64,000 nucleotides of DNA, taken from NCBI RefSeq assembly GCF_900103035.1, contig NZ_FMWO01000057.1, positions 1 to 64,000 of the forward strand, given 5' to 3'. Position 1 is the first letter of the stretch; each line of letters opens with the position of its first letter. This stretch comes from Nitrosomonas mobilis. GTDB taxonomy: Bacteria > Pseudomonadota > Gammaproteobacteria > Burkholderiales > Nitrosomonadaceae. Of this stretch, positions 27,856 through 37,628 are shown in pieces. The notes under the pieces are model-generated. The model had not been told where the DNA came from, did not search any database, and worked only from the letters and a program-made list of their open reading frames with translations. The position numbers and the translations under genes were made by a program.

Positions 27856-29340
27856 TTAATCCATCGCAATCCACACACTCTTCACTGCAGTATAAGTATC
27901 CAGGGCATATGAACCTAATTCGCGTCCAATCCCGGACTGCTTAAAACCACCAAATGGTGTCGCAACATCAAAGACGTTATAGCAGTTCACCCACACGGTG
28001 CCAGCACGGAGTCTTGCGGCAATATAATGTGCATGTTTCACATCCTGTGTCCACAATCCGGCGGCCAGGCCATATGGCGTATCGTTCGCCCGTTTAATTA
28101 CGTCATCCAAGTTATCAAACGGAATTGCCGCAAGCACGGGTCCAAAGATCTCTTCCTGAGCAATAACCATTTCGTCTCGTACATTGGCAAACACGGTTGG
28201 CTTGACAAAGTATCCTTCCTCCTGAGGCCTTTTCCCACCAGCCACCAGCTCTGCCCCTTCACTTACCCCTTTTTCAATATACCCTAATACCTTTTCTTGC
28301 TGAGCAGTTGATATGAGAGGTCCTATTTCAGTATCCGCATTGATTCCGGGTCCTTGTTTAATTTTTTTGGCATAATCAATCATTTCTGCCACAACTTTAT
28401 CGTAATGTTTCTTATGAACGAAGACGCGGGAACCTGCTGTACAGTTTTGACCTTGATTCGCCATGACTCCATTCAATGCGCCTGGGATGGCCTTGGATAA
28501 ATCAGCATCTGGCATGATGATATTCGGGGATTTGCCACCAAGCTCTAATGTAATATTTTTTAACGTTTTTGCGGCATTTTGCATAATCACTATTCCGGTC
28601 TGTGTCGAACCCGTAAATCCAATTTTATCAACAAGCGGATGTTCGACTAACTGTGCTCCAACCGGCCCACCAAAACCAGGAACGACATTAAATACACCCG
28701 GAGGAAACCCGGCTTTGTCCGTTAATTCTGCCAGGTATAGAGTTGATAGGGGTGTGAGTTCTGAAGGCTTAAGAACCATCGTGCATCCCATGGCAAATGC
28801 CGCTCCCATTTTATACATCGCCATAAGCAGTGGTAAATTCCATGGAACAATTTGCCCTACGACTCCCAATGGTTCATGACGTGAATAATTGAAATATGGA
28901 CCACTGACTGGAATCGTTTGGCCGACAATTTTTGTAGGCCAACCAGCGTAATACCGCATATGTTCGACCGAAAGTGGCACATCCATATTTCTAGACTCAC
29001 GGATGGGCTTTCCATTATCTAATGTTTCAAGTAGTGCTAATTCTTCTGCATGCTCTTCCATCAGATCCGCGAGTTTATACATCACTCTGCCTCGTTCAGC
29101 CGCACTCATTTTTAGCCATGGACCGTTATCAAAAGCCTCACGAGCCGCTTTGACGGCAATATCAACATCTTCTGGTCCTCCTTCAAATACCGTTGCCAAG
29201 ACTTCTCCCGTTGCAGGGTTATACGTTTCAAACGTTTTTCCCGATTGGCTTTTGACAAATTTCCCGTTAATAAACATCCGTTTTGTACCCTTAAGAAATT
29301 CCTCGACCTTCGAGTTTGAACTACCTTTTGTCTGACTCAT
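27856..29340 (-). CDS. NAD(P)-dependent aldehyde dehydrogenase, Bacillus-like
   Basis: A 494-residue aldehyde dehydrogenase oxidising aldehydes to acids. The catalytic Cys300 (NQGQNCTAGSR) and general base Glu266 (TLELGGKSPNI) are present. Cofactor-binding blocks IVPWNLPL (164-171), KPSELTP (191-197) and GFTGSTQTG (241-249) are intact. A very strong AGGGGAGGGG ribosome site precedes the ATG. Both that site and the sequence, AT-rich at wobble positions, resemble Bacillus DhaS/AldA-type enzymes more than proteobacterial ones, so transfer from a Firmicute is likely (inference). The AT-rich leader to about 29640 may belong to the same import. Substrate is unknown. Confidence 0.9.
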   Translation of the reverse strand: MSQTKGSSNSKVEEFLKGTKRMFINGKFVKSQSGKTFETYNPATGEVLATVFEGGPEDVDIAVKAAREAFDNGPWLKMSAAERGRVMYKLADLMEEHAEELALLETLDNGKPIRESRNMDVPLSVEHMRYYAGWPTKIVGQTIPVSGPYFNYSRHEPLGVVGQIVPWNLPLLMAMYKMGAAFAMGCTMVLKPSELTPLSTLYLAELTDKAGFPPGVFNVVPGFGGPVGAQLVEHPLVDKIGFTGSTQTGIVIMQNAAKTLKNITLELGGKSPNIIMPDADLSKAIPGALNGVMANQGQNCTAGSRVFVHKKHYDKVVAEMIDYAKKIKQGPGINADTEIGPLISTAQQEKVLGYIEKGVSEGAELVAGGKRPQEEGYFVKPTVFANVRDEMVIAQEEIFGPVLAAIPFDNLDDVIKRANDTPYGLAAGLWTQDVKHAHYIAARLRAGTVWVNCYNVFDVATPFGGFKQSGIGRELGSYALDTYTAVKSVWIAMD

Positions 29341-29441
29341 AATGCCCCTCCCCTAAAATAAAATTTTCCATTGAGTGTGCCCATTAACGACAGACTGTCA
29401 ATTTTTTTAGATAGCCCGCTTTCTTTGTAAATTTCCACTAT

Positions 29442-29633
29442 TTATTCCTTCCACATGCCAATTACGTCTCTTCGCGTTGATGTGAAAATTTGGTATGCCG
29501 GAAACGTTTCAAAGTAATCAAACATCTCGGCGAATAGGTTTTCAATGATTGTTTGATCGATTTTTATTTCACGTGAACATCTGTGACCACTTGATTGCTC
29601 ATAATTCAATAGCTCCGGATACGACATAAGCAA
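29442..29633 (-). CDS. Small open frame upstream of aldehyde dehydrogenase
   Basis: A 63-codon frame reads MLMSYPELLNYEQSSGH and later NLFAEMFDYFETFPAYQIF, ending 100 bases before the dehydrogenase start on the same strand. The protein is acidic and aromatic with no recognised domain. It has no convincing ribosome site. It may be the tail of a gene brought in with the dehydrogenase, or chance. Confidence 0.25.
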   Translation of the reverse strand: MLMSYPELLNYEQSSGHRCSREIKIDQTIIENLFAEMFDYFETFPAYQIFTSTRRDVIGMWKE

Positions 29634-29756
29634 GAACGTCTCATAGGCTTAAATTCAATAACCTGGCATCTGCCATCAATGCTCCCCGACCATCTCTATT
29701 TCCGGATTATCCAATTCAACAACTCTCACTGCTCTTTCACACTTAGCATTTGGGTC

Positions 29757-30020
29757 GAGGAAAAAATAAACCACCTTTTCCATGAACTCTGAAGGTAATA
29801 AAAACTTCCAAGGATGTCAAACACGGTGCTAATCGATCGAACAATGCCGATATTCTGGTTCAGTTTCCACAAAAAAATTAAAGAATGTGCCGCGTTTTAG
29901 TGCTTCGGGCGAAAGACGTTAAGGGGTATAGGTCAGCCCGGGGATGAAGAGAACTGATAGGAGCGAGCACGGGATCAGGTTGGCTCGAATGGGCATACCC
30001 GAACCGATCCTGCGCTGAAT
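29757..30020 (-). mobile_element. IS91-like terminus, subfamily B, variant right junction
   Basis: The terminus at 29757 lacks the 'tata' (gaggaaaaaataaaccacc). The subfamily-B body follows, with gatgaagagaactgatagg at 29943. The right edge at about 29995-30020 (cgatcctgcgctgaat) matches the edge of the copy at 1853 rather than the usual gatttgcgcaggtgctcc. Confidence 0.65.
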
Positions 30021-30285
30021 ACTGCAGCAGCAACGCCGTGAATGTTCTTGATGAAATCTTCGGAGGCACCCAGGAATGCTTTGAACGACGGGCTGCCGTC
30101 GCATCGACCAAGCATTTGTCAATCTGGTGTGGTGACCATTTCGATTAATCGTGGCGTGGTCCAGTCTTCATCCAGCAAATATCCCAAGATAGCTTGGAAG
30201 TGTTCGCTGACCTGGGCTGCCAGCAACTTGCGTGCAGCGTCTTGGCGGATTTGATCGGGTTCACGAATAGTGGGATCAGATATAA
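30020..30285 (-). pseudogene. Unrecognised gene relic downstream of the AlbA_2 gene
   Basis: The minus strand is open from 30285 and reads DPTIREPDQIRQDAARKLL, AAQVSEHFQAILGYLLDED and TTPRLIEMVTTPD, then a TGA at about 30118. It continues as GRCDGSPSFKAFLGASEDF and IKNIHGVAAAV. It looks like coding sequence with one nonsense mutation. No family is recognised. It starts at the stop of the upstream AlbA_2 gene, so the two may once have been one operon. Confidence 0.35.
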
Positions 30286-31635
30286 TTAGAGCCTTCCCGA
30301 AATGAGCTTTTTCTGGTCGCTTCGAATGGATTCTTCATTCGGTGATAGCCATCCCAGACATTCGACGAGCCAAACAATAGCTTTCAAAGAGTGCTCCAAA
30401 CTCTCAGAAACCAGGCTTTCACTAGATACTTTCCATGTCTTGGATAAATTGTCCTCGCTTGCGACACAATTTTGGCTCCACATGCGATCCCAATCAGTTG
30501 TGAGCATATACCCCTTTACGCCAGTCAGTCCGATATCAATGTCGAGATTTCCCTTGTACACGCCTGCCTGGCATATGCGTGCAGCAAACTCAAAGTATTC
30601 CGTAACTGTGTAGATCAAGTTTACCAAGGAGATGTAACCAGGGACCGTATCCCAATCAACACTACCTAGTCTTCCGAGATGACTCTTTGTGGCTTGTTGC
30701 AACTTGTCTCGCCACTCGGTCTCCGTCGCCTCACGTAAGGCGGAGAAGTGAACGAACTGGCCACTCTGAAATAGATACCAATATTCCATGCTGCCCATGA
30801 AGTTCGCCCAAGAACCAATCGATTGTGAACCACGGACTACTCCGTGGCTTGAATCCGATGACCTTGCTAGATGAGGGAAATCCCATCCTCGAAACTGCAC
30901 CCTTGATTTTTCAACTAGTCGGAAGCAATCAGACAGGGTGGGTATCAAATCAGAGTCGTAGAATTCTGGGTGATATTGGACACGCCAAAAAGGATAGGTT
31001 TTTATGGGAACCGGGTCGCCTTCTACGGTGGCGAGTTCCGCTTCGTATTTCGTTTTAGAAGATTCCGCTGGCACCAATCCGACTCGTTTCCCAACTTCAA
31101 GCATTCTTCTTGCCCGAAACTCCGAAGCCAATTCAAGAAGATCGTGAAGTCTTGCTGCGTCTGTTACTCTCACAGTTTGCGGTTTGCCTATTGTTGGGCG
31201 TACATACACATCTCCGGCAGAAAATTGGTCCTTTGGCTTCAGATCGTTAGGGGAATTTTTGCGGCAGACCACTGGCGAGTCATTGAATTGGTGAACATGG
31301 AACGTTAAGTAGCGTTTTCCGTCGTCGTGGTCGTGAAGCACGATGTCCATGTTGATTTGCGGCGAGGCATATTTACTGAGTTGATCAATAATGTTGTCGT
31401 AGTCGAAGGTGGTGAGATGTGCGGGGTCAATCCCGGTAAGCTCCCAAGTCGTTCCTTTCTCGCCGACTCCGATCAGAATTAGACCGCCATCCCGTAGGTT
31501 TGCCATTCCCATGATCGTTTTTAGCAACCGCCAGCAAAGCTTAGGCCAAGGTTGTTCCTGGCACCGGCTTAAGGCGAGGGAGATCCGAGCGTTGAGATCA
31601 ATATAACCCGACATTCGTGTTGTTGGAAAAGCCAT
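30286..31635 (-). CDS. AlbA_2 (Schlafen-like) domain protein
   Basis: A 449-residue protein. Residues about 25-165 fit the AlbA_2 putative nucleic-acid-binding domain: PKLCWRLLKTIMGMANLRDG and GLILIGVGEKG, then YLTFHVHQFNDSPVVCRK and GDVYVRPTIGKPQ (the family pattern K...AMANT.GG.I.IGV...P....). The remaining 280 residues have no recognised domain but look globular. A GAGGTGG site precedes the ATG. AlbA_2 proteins occur in regulation and in defence islands (family knowledge); here it lies among mobile debris with only a relic downstream, so the role is open. No internal disruption is seen. Confidence 0.65.
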   Translation of the reverse strand: MAFPTTRMSGYIDLNARISLALSRCQEQPWPKLCWRLLKTIMGMANLRDGGLILIGVGEKGTTWELTGIDPAHLTTFDYDNIIDQLSKYASPQINMDIVLHDHDDGKRYLTFHVHQFNDSPVVCRKNSPNDLKPKDQFSAGDVYVRPTIGKPQTVRVTDAARLHDLLELASEFRARRMLEVGKRVGLVPAESSKTKYEAELATVEGDPVPIKTYPFWRVQYHPEFYDSDLIPTLSDCFRLVEKSRVQFRGWDFPHLARSSDSSHGVVRGSQSIGSWANFMGSMEYWYLFQSGQFVHFSALREATETEWRDKLQQATKSHLGRLGSVDWDTVPGYISLVNLIYTVTEYFEFAARICQAGVYKGNLDIDIGLTGVKGYMLTTDWDRMWSQNCVASEDNLSKTWKVSSESLVSESLEHSLKAIVWLVECLGWLSPNEESIRSDQKKLISGRL

Positions 31636-31769
31636 TAAGCCACCTCATTCGTATGGACTGTTTTCCCCACCATAAAAATCGCTGATCGTCTGAATCGACT
31701 ACTCGGGTGAGCATCAGCAGTTTCAATTTTCGATGGCTCATCAATGAATGTCTTTGCCGTCTCTTGCGG

Positions 31770-32692
31770 TTCTAGAAAAAATAAACGCCTTTTTCATAAG
31801 AACCAAATGTACCGGGAAACGGTTTGGTCGTCAAACTGACCGGGAAGTTACCCGAAATTCTTAAATTTGTTTTTGGTCGGCAGCAAAAAGTGTTGGTTTG
31901 ACGCTCTTTTTCGCTATTTGCGTGAAAGACACCCAAGGGTAAAGATCAGCCCAGTGATGAAGAGAACTGATAGGAGCAAGCGCGGGATCAGGTTGGCTCG
32001 AATAAATCAAAAATTTGCGCAGGTGCTCCAGGCGGCGCTCGGGAGGACAAGCTAGGATGGACTACTTTTGTTTTTCCTGCCGCCGAGAATAATCTCAGAA
32101 CGAAGCTTCGCGTTGGGCGCGAGCACGCCATGGAAACGAATGGTGTTGAGCCTTGGCCTGGGAACTAAGTCGCTGCATGAATTCCAGCGACGACATGACG
32201 ATATGTGTGGTGCCATCCAATAAGGCATTTTTGAAGCGCCAGACGCTCATTGTCAATTGCGGTCGCGCGATGCAACGACACAGGTGTTCCAGCTCCTTGC
32301 GCTGATTCATGGCGCAACGCACCCAAGCATGCAGGCTAAAGCCGTGGGCGTGGGCACAATTTGTACAACGCTGGCGTAAGAACCCATGAGCCGGAATGCC
32401 ACATTCAAGCAATGCCTCAAATTCGTCTTTAACAAAGTCAAGTAACCCTGAGCCGGCTTCCGTCTCAACCTGTGCAAAAAAAATTCCGATGTGCTCTTGT
32501 ACCAACCGATACAGAGTGGCTTCTTCCGGTCGGTGCCGTTCATCGTGGAGCTGGTTGGTGCAGGTTCTTTTGGTGGAATTGGGCGCGGGAGGTGGCCGTC
32601 GACATGATCTTTGAGAACGAATGTTTTCGTTCTCAAAGTATCGACCTCTCTTGCCAGGCCTTGAGCTGCTACAATCAGTCAAGATCGGGAAT
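31770..32692 (-). mobile_element. IS91-like element with both transposase ends, centre deleted
   Basis: The terminus at 31771 (tctagaaaaaataaacgcc) and the full body run to about 32060. The minus strand then carries the transposase C-terminus (TTHIVMSSLEFMQRL, FPWRARAQREAS) at 32100-32290 and the N-terminus (VQEHIGIFFAQVETEAGSG, FVKDEFEALLECG) at 32390-32510. The HUH centre is deleted, joining the two ends. The intergenic part leads to a toxin-antitoxin relic at 32693. This copy has the most complete outline of the element in the window. Confidence 0.8.
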
Positions 32693-32809
32693 ATGGAATT
32701 CAACGCGGAACATCTTGATGAAGCGTGGTTTCAAATCGCAGAGCGCCGGTTCACGCAACTTGAATCCGGTGCGGTGAAACCGGTTAGCTGGGAGTCCGAA
32801 GTTTCATAA
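32693..32809 (+). pseudogene. Antitoxin-like gene fragment of the IS91 passenger module
   Basis: An ATG at 32693 opens MEFNAEHLDEAWFQIAERRF and TQLESGAVKPVSWESEVS, ending at a TAA. It is the best-preserved antitoxin reading of three copies (others at 656 and 9217). The last five residues are read from flanking DNA, because the copy is cut before the toxin gene. It resembles the AW...AERRL..L.SG.V..I..EEV tail of addiction-module antitoxins. Confidence 0.55.
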
Positions 32810-32873
32810 AATAAAAACATGATATCGAAAACAAAGATGGAAGTACCGCGAATACGCTATAGCAAGGAGATTT

Positions 32874-33818
32874 ATGAATACTTGGGATAACGGGTTTCGT
32901 GGCAAACCCGGACAGGGGATGTCGCATACTCTAAGTTTCGGAGGTGCAGCGAGTTTTTTTCGCGTGCCTTACCAGACAGATATGACAGGAGTTGATGTGG
33001 TTGTAACCGGGGTGCCGTTGGATATCGCCACCACCAATCGATCCGGCGCGCGATTGGGACCTCGCGCTATTCGTAATGCATCGTTATCGCTGGCATGGGA
33101 GCGTCCTTGGCCTTGGAATATAGATCCGATGACTGCGTTGCGTGTAATTGATTGTGGTGATTGCGAGCCCGTTACCGACGATTTGTTGAGCGTAGCTCAT
33201 ATCGAGGCGCATATCGCCAATATTATCGGGGCAGGAGCAGCAGCCCTGGTGCTCGGTGGAGATCATTTTGTCGCTTACCCAAGCCTGCGGGCACACGCCG
33301 CTGTACATGGCCCTATCAGCCTGATTCATTTTGATGCGCATACTGATACCTGGCCTTCCTCCGGCAATGGTATTAATCACGGCACCATGTTTTATCAGGC
33401 AGCACATGAGGGAATTGTAAATCCCGCATCATCCACACAAATTGGCATTCGCACCACTAATGATGACACACTGGGTTTCCATATTGTTTCCGCAGCAGAT
33501 GTGCATCAAACGACCGGTCGCGACATAGCCAGCCAGATACGCGCGCGAGTTGGTGGAAAACCGGTGTATATCACCTTTGATATCGATTGCTTGGACCCAG
33601 CTTTTGCACCCGGCACTGGCACACCTGTACCGGGTGGGCTGTCATCCTTCCAGGCACTGAGTATTATTCGTGAACTAAAAGGCATCAATCTGGTAGGCAT
33701 GGATGTTGTCGAAGTGGCGCCCGCATATGATCATGCTGAGATTACTGCGCTAGCGGCTGCACAGATAGCAGTTGAATTGTTATGCCTTTACGCTGAGAGT
33801 CACAGACAACGAAATTGA
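32874..33818 (+). CDS. speB: Agmatinase (ureohydrolase)
   Basis: A 314-residue Mn-dependent ureohydrolase that splits agmatine into putrescine and urea. Metal ligands are visible: GGDHF (128-132), FDAHTDTW (153-160) and FDIDCLDP (235-242). GSGARLGP-like NRSGARLGPRAIR (55-67) is the usual substrate-side block. An AAGGAG site lies six bases before the ATG. It is 11 bases upstream of speA, so arginine to agmatine to putrescine is encoded as one operon. Guanidinobutyrase or guanidinopropionase are alternatives in the family, but the speA partner makes agmatinase the best call. IS91 debris ends 65 bases upstream, which may alter its promoter. Confidence 0.93.
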   Translation: MNTWDNGFRGKPGQGMSHTLSFGGAASFFRVPYQTDMTGVDVVVTGVPLDIATTNRSGARLGPRAIRNASLSLAWERPWPWNIDPMTALRVIDCGDCEPVTDDLLSVAHIEAHIANIIGAGAAALVLGGDHFVAYPSLRAHAAVHGPISLIHFDAHTDTWPSSGNGINHGTMFYQAAHEGIVNPASSTQIGIRTTNDDTLGFHIVSAADVHQTTGRDIASQIRARVGGKPVYITFDIDCLDPAFAPGTGTPVPGGLSSFQALSIIRELKGINLVGMDVVEVAPAYDHAEITALAAAQIAVELLCLYAESHRQRN

Positions 33819-33829
33819 AAGAGTAATCG

Positions 33830-35791
33830 ATGACCAATGCCAATGAAGCAGTAGCAAAACACGATTGGTCCTGTGAGGATTCACAGGTACTTTATGCCAT
33901 GAGTAAATGGGCAGATGGCTTCTTTTCGGTGAACAAGATGGGGCATGTTTCCGTTCGTCCTATAGAAGGTCAGGATCTGCACATAGATATCATAGATGTA
34001 ATTCACTCGGCTCGCTCCGAAGGTGCTTCTCTACCACTGCTGATTCGTTTTCAGGATGTGATAAGTTCGCGCGTGCGGCGCCTGAATCAAACGTTTCGGA
34101 AGGCGATTCAGGAAAGTGGTTATGAGGGGACATACCGCAGTATTTTTCCTATTAAAGTGAATCAGCTACAAGAAGTGGTGGCAGAGGTACTGGAAGCTGG
34201 TCAAGAATTTAACATTGGACTGGAATGCGGTTCCAAAGCCGAGTTATTAGCCATGCTGCCACTGGTTGCCGATGAAACACTGCTGCTTTGCAATGGCGTA
34301 AAAGACCGTACGATGTTGACCCTAATGCTGAATGCGCAGCAAATCGGACAGCAAGTGATGCCCATCATTGAAAAATACTCGGAGTTTGAGCAGTTGATGA
34401 ATTTGGCAGAGGTACGCCAGATGAAACCGCGGCTGGGTGTGCGGTTAAAGTTGAACACCAAAGGATCGGGGCGATGGTTTGAGTCCGGCGGTGCAAGTTC
34501 CAAGTTTGGACTGACTATTCCAGAACTGGTACAACTGATACGGACATTGGAAAATCGGGAGATGGCCGGGCAATTGGAGCTGCTGCATTTTCATCTGGGA
34601 AGTCAAATTGCTGATATTCAGGTACTGCGAAGTGCAGTCAGAGAAATCATGCAGGTTTATGCTGATTTGATGTTGCGGGGGATGCAGATCAAATATCTGG
34701 ATGTCGGTGGGGGACTCGGAGTGAATTACGGTGGTGATTACGACAGCCCGGAATCATCCATTAATTACGGATTGCGCGAATATGCCAATGTTGTAGTTTA
34801 TACAGTTAAAGAAATTTGTGACGAGCGGCAAGTACCCATGCCGCACCTTTTGTCAGAAAGTGGTCGCGCACTCACTGCGCATCACTCCTTGCTGGTGGTT
34901 CCTGTTTTGGGTGTACACAGGCCGGACAGCCCGTACATGGCCGAATTTCCGGCTGAACCACCTGCCGTGGTGCTGCGAATGACGTCGGTATATAGCGATG
35001 CGCAATCTGCGGAGAAAATGAGTATGTTGCTGGAATGTTATCACGATGCTCAAGAAATCCGTCAGGAAACCGAACAGATGGCGCGGTTGGGTTATCTGTC
35101 TGTTGAACACATGGCGCAATCGGATAGTTTGTACTGGAGTATTTGCCGTGAAGTGCTGCGCAAGCTAACGGCGATTGGGTCGATTCCAGTCACAGCTGAG
35201 CAGATTGAGTTGGAGAAGCAGCTTACGGACATGTATCTGGGAGACTTTTCCGTATTTCATTCGATTATCGACCACTGGGCCATCGGACAGGTATTCCCCG
35301 TGATGCCTCTCCATCGGTTGCAGGATAAACCTGAACGACGCGGTCAACTGGTTGATTTAACCTGCGACTCGGATGGCAAAGTAAGTCAGTATGTAACATC
35401 GTCCGGCACCAGTGATTGTTTGCCTTTGCATAATTTTCGTCAAGATGAATCCTATTATCTGGGTATTTTTCTCGTCGGGGCTTATCAAGAGATACTGGGA
35501 GACGCTCACAATCTTTTCGGACGTGTGGACGAGGTTCACGTTTATGCAAGAGCAGAAGAAGCAAACGGTTTTTGGATCGAGACACTGCTGAAGGGAATTA
35601 GTGTTAAGGAGATGCTAAGCCAAGTGCAGTATTTTCCCAATGACCTGGGTCGCCGTATGTCGGAGTTTATCCGCAGACAGATAAATGCTGGACGTATCAA
35701 GCCTGCAGAAGGAACACGAATTCTTAATAATTATACTCAGCGCTTGGGAGATACCACTTACTGTGATGTTTCTTCCAATGAACCGTTATAG
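33830..35791 (+). CDS. speA: Biosynthetic arginine decarboxylase
   Basis: A 653-residue fold-III PLP enzyme decarboxylating arginine to agmatine. The PLP lysine is Lys109 in FPIKVNQ. Other blocks are LECGSKAELLAML (145-157), LHFHLGSQI (near 250), YLDVGGGLGVNYGG (about 283-296), LLSESGRALTAHH (about 340) and SSGTSDCLPLHNF near residue 525, where the active-site Cys lies. Length matches SpeA (about 630-660) rather than LysA or SpeC. An AAAGAG site precedes the ATG. It is co-transcribed with speB. No signal peptide is seen. The frame is intact to DVSSNEPL. The 200 bases downstream hold no recognised gene. Confidence 0.95.
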   Translation: MTNANEAVAKHDWSCEDSQVLYAMSKWADGFFSVNKMGHVSVRPIEGQDLHIDIIDVIHSARSEGASLPLLIRFQDVISSRVRRLNQTFRKAIQESGYEGTYRSIFPIKVNQLQEVVAEVLEAGQEFNIGLECGSKAELLAMLPLVADETLLLCNGVKDRTMLTLMLNAQQIGQQVMPIIEKYSEFEQLMNLAEVRQMKPRLGVRLKLNTKGSGRWFESGGASSKFGLTIPELVQLIRTLENREMAGQLELLHFHLGSQIADIQVLRSAVREIMQVYADLMLRGMQIKYLDVGGGLGVNYGGDYDSPESSINYGLREYANVVVYTVKEICDERQVPMPHLLSESGRALTAHHSLLVVPVLGVHRPDSPYMAEFPAEPPAVVLRMTSVYSDAQSAEKMSMLLECYHDAQEIRQETEQMARLGYLSVEHMAQSDSLYWSICREVLRKLTAIGSIPVTAEQIELEKQLTDMYLGDFSVFHSIIDHWAIGQVFPVMPLHRLQDKPERRGQLVDLTCDSDGKVSQYVTSSGTSDCLPLHNFRQDESYYLGIFLVGAYQEILGDAHNLFGRVDEVHVYARAEEANGFWIETLLKGISVKEMLSQVQYFPNDLGRRMSEFIRRQINAGRIKPAEGTRILNNYTQRLGDTTYCDVSSNEPL

Positions 35792-35993
35792 ATTGTTATG
35801 GCCCAGTAAAACCGGACACATTTCTAACGTACATTTTTCAAATTCTATGGGTGTCAATCAGCAATTAATTGTTATATAAATCGTCCCGATATTTCCGGAG
35901 ACTTTTGTAAGCGTTCAGCGCTACCACCTGTTATTCATTCAATTTCTCCTCATGGTTAATTACCATTCCTATTCCCCGAACCACATGCATGGG

Positions 35994-37628
35994 TCAGACA
36001 CTGCGCAGCCGCGAAAGTCGTACCAGCAGGATGGCCAGTAATGGAAGTACAAACCCGACTGCGGTCACAACCATGAGCAGCGTGCCAAGCTCACTGTAAT
36101 CCGCCGGTACGGATAAATTGCCGGTCACGGGATCTTTCACCTCGCGCGTGACCTTGAAAATCTGATTCAAGTATTTTGTTCCCAATTGACTCGCCGAAAG
36201 AGCAAGATTGGTGAACGACGCCATGACCGCAAAGAAGGTGGCCTTCAAGTTCTCGGGGGCGGAGTTTGCGATCCAGGCGAGCATCGGGATCATGGCGACC
36301 TGACCGAGCGGCGACTCAAGGGCGGTATCGACCAGAGCAATAAATCGCGCGTCCACCAGACCACCGGTGTGAGCTGCGGTCCACTCGTGGAGACCATAGA
36401 ACATGCCGATGATCGGCAGGCTCAGGCAGGTGCTCACTACGGTGAGAAACACCACAATATAGGCGATGGATCTCTCCGCCATGAAACGCCTGAACATGAA
36501 CATGCCGAACAGCGTGATGGTGCTTGCGATCAGCGACAGCACCGAGAGAAATTGTTGATCGAAACCCAGTTCGTCGATCATCCACCAGGTCGAGCCCGCA
36601 CCGGGCGTTGGGATGGCGCGGTACACGAAGATGATGATCGCAGTACCCACCAAAGTGCGACTGGCCTCGGTGTCCAGCGCGCTCACCAGCCGCGACATCA
36701 AGAATAAGATGATGGCGAGTGAACCGAAGAATATGATCTCCTGATTGTAGGGTACGCCGCTGAGACCGGTAGAGAGGGTGAATATCGCAAAGATAATGCT
36801 GCCCCCGAGAATCCACCAGTTCGGTCGCGTTGGCGCTATATGCCCCTCGATCAGGTCTCTGGCTTCGCTCGCAGCGTAGCCCTGGATTTCGAGCCGCTTC
36901 CTGTCGCGTCGTTTCAGATACCCGCCGAGCAGGACACCAAGCACGGACACGACTGGAATCAACAGCGCGAGCTGATAGATCTGGACATATACTTCGGCTT
37001 TCATGTCATCGGACATGGCTTCCACGCCGTTGAACAAGGCCACGTTGAGCAGCGCTACGGCGACGCTCCCGCCGATGATCGCGACCCGCCCCAGGGTTTG
37101 CATGGTGGTATGCATCAGCCGGCGCCGTTCCGCCTCTACCGGTTGTCCGTTCTCGTCAATACGAGGAACGGCCTCCACGGTCATCGCGTCCGCCACTACG
37201 TCCTGAACCACATAGCCCACCGGCGCGAGCAACGTGCTCAGTACGAACCAGGCCTCAACCGGCATGATTGTGCGCATGGCATCGGTGTGCGCGATCAAGC
37301 CGATCATGATGAGGAGACTGCTGGCGATCAGCGTGGCGCCGACGTACACGAGTCCCGCCTTGTGCCGCCAGATGAGGTCGACAAGATGGCCGAGCGGCAT
37401 CTTTAACGCCCAGGGAATGCCAGCCCAGAATCCCAGTGCCGCCAGGAATTCCGCCGACAGCCCCAGATAGTCTTTAACGAAGAATGTCCCGACGATGCCG
37501 GTGAGCCCGGAAATGCCCGCCGCCACGTAGACCATGAGCGGTGGCAGATAGGAAACTCGCAGCTCGCGTCCGAGCTGGAGCACGGTGCGGTCGAACCAAC
37601 GCTGAATGATGCCCAAAAATGAAATCAT
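35994..37628 (-). CDS. BT1/folate-biopterin transporter family (MFS) protein
   Basis: A 544-residue membrane protein with about 12 hydrophobic helices. The N-terminal part VAAGISGLTGIVGTFFVKDY and LGLSAEFLAALGFWAGIPW, then LKMPLGHLVDLIWRHK, and VGYVVQDVVADAMTVE near 160 are typical of the folate-biopterin transporter (BT1) branch. An insert VPRIDENGQPVEAERRRLMH follows, as in many bacterial members. The long loops near 250-275 and 500 are cytoplasmic by charge. Substrate may be a pterin or folate by family, not shown here. Monocistronic; the start ATG at 37628 follows atgattt without a clear ribosome site. The next gene, on the same strand, is 680 bases away. Confidence 0.8.
   Translation of the reverse strand: MISFLGIIQRWFDRTVLQLGRELRVSYLPPLMVYVAAGISGLTGIVGTFFVKDYLGLSAEFLAALGFWAGIPWALKMPLGHLVDLIWRHKAGLVYVGATLIASSLLIMIGLIAHTDAMRTIMPVEAWFVLSTLLAPVGYVVQDVVADAMTVEAVPRIDENGQPVEAERRRLMHTTMQTLGRVAIIGGSVAVALLNVALFNGVEAMSDDMKAEVYVQIYQLALLIPVVSVLGVLLGGYLKRRDRKRLEIQGYAASEARDLIEGHIAPTRPNWWILGGSIIFAIFTLSTGLSGVPYNQEIIFFGSLAIILFLMSRLVSALDTEASRTLVGTAIIIFVYRAIPTPGAGSTWWMIDELGFDQQFLSVLSLIASTITLFGMFMFRRFMAERSIAYIVVFLTVVSTCLSLPIIGMFYGLHEWTAAHTGGLVDARFIALVDTALESPLGQVAMIPMLAWIANSAPENLKATFFAVMASFTNLALSASQLGTKYLNQIFKVTREVKDPVTGNLSVPADYSELGTLLMVVTAVGFVLPLLAILLVRLSRLRSV

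Noticed and set aside
36186-36707. Plus-strand frame of 173 codons inside the BT1-family transporter
   Set aside because: It is low-complexity and rich in His, Arg and Gln, typical of an antisense shadow; the minus strand has a clear membrane protein.
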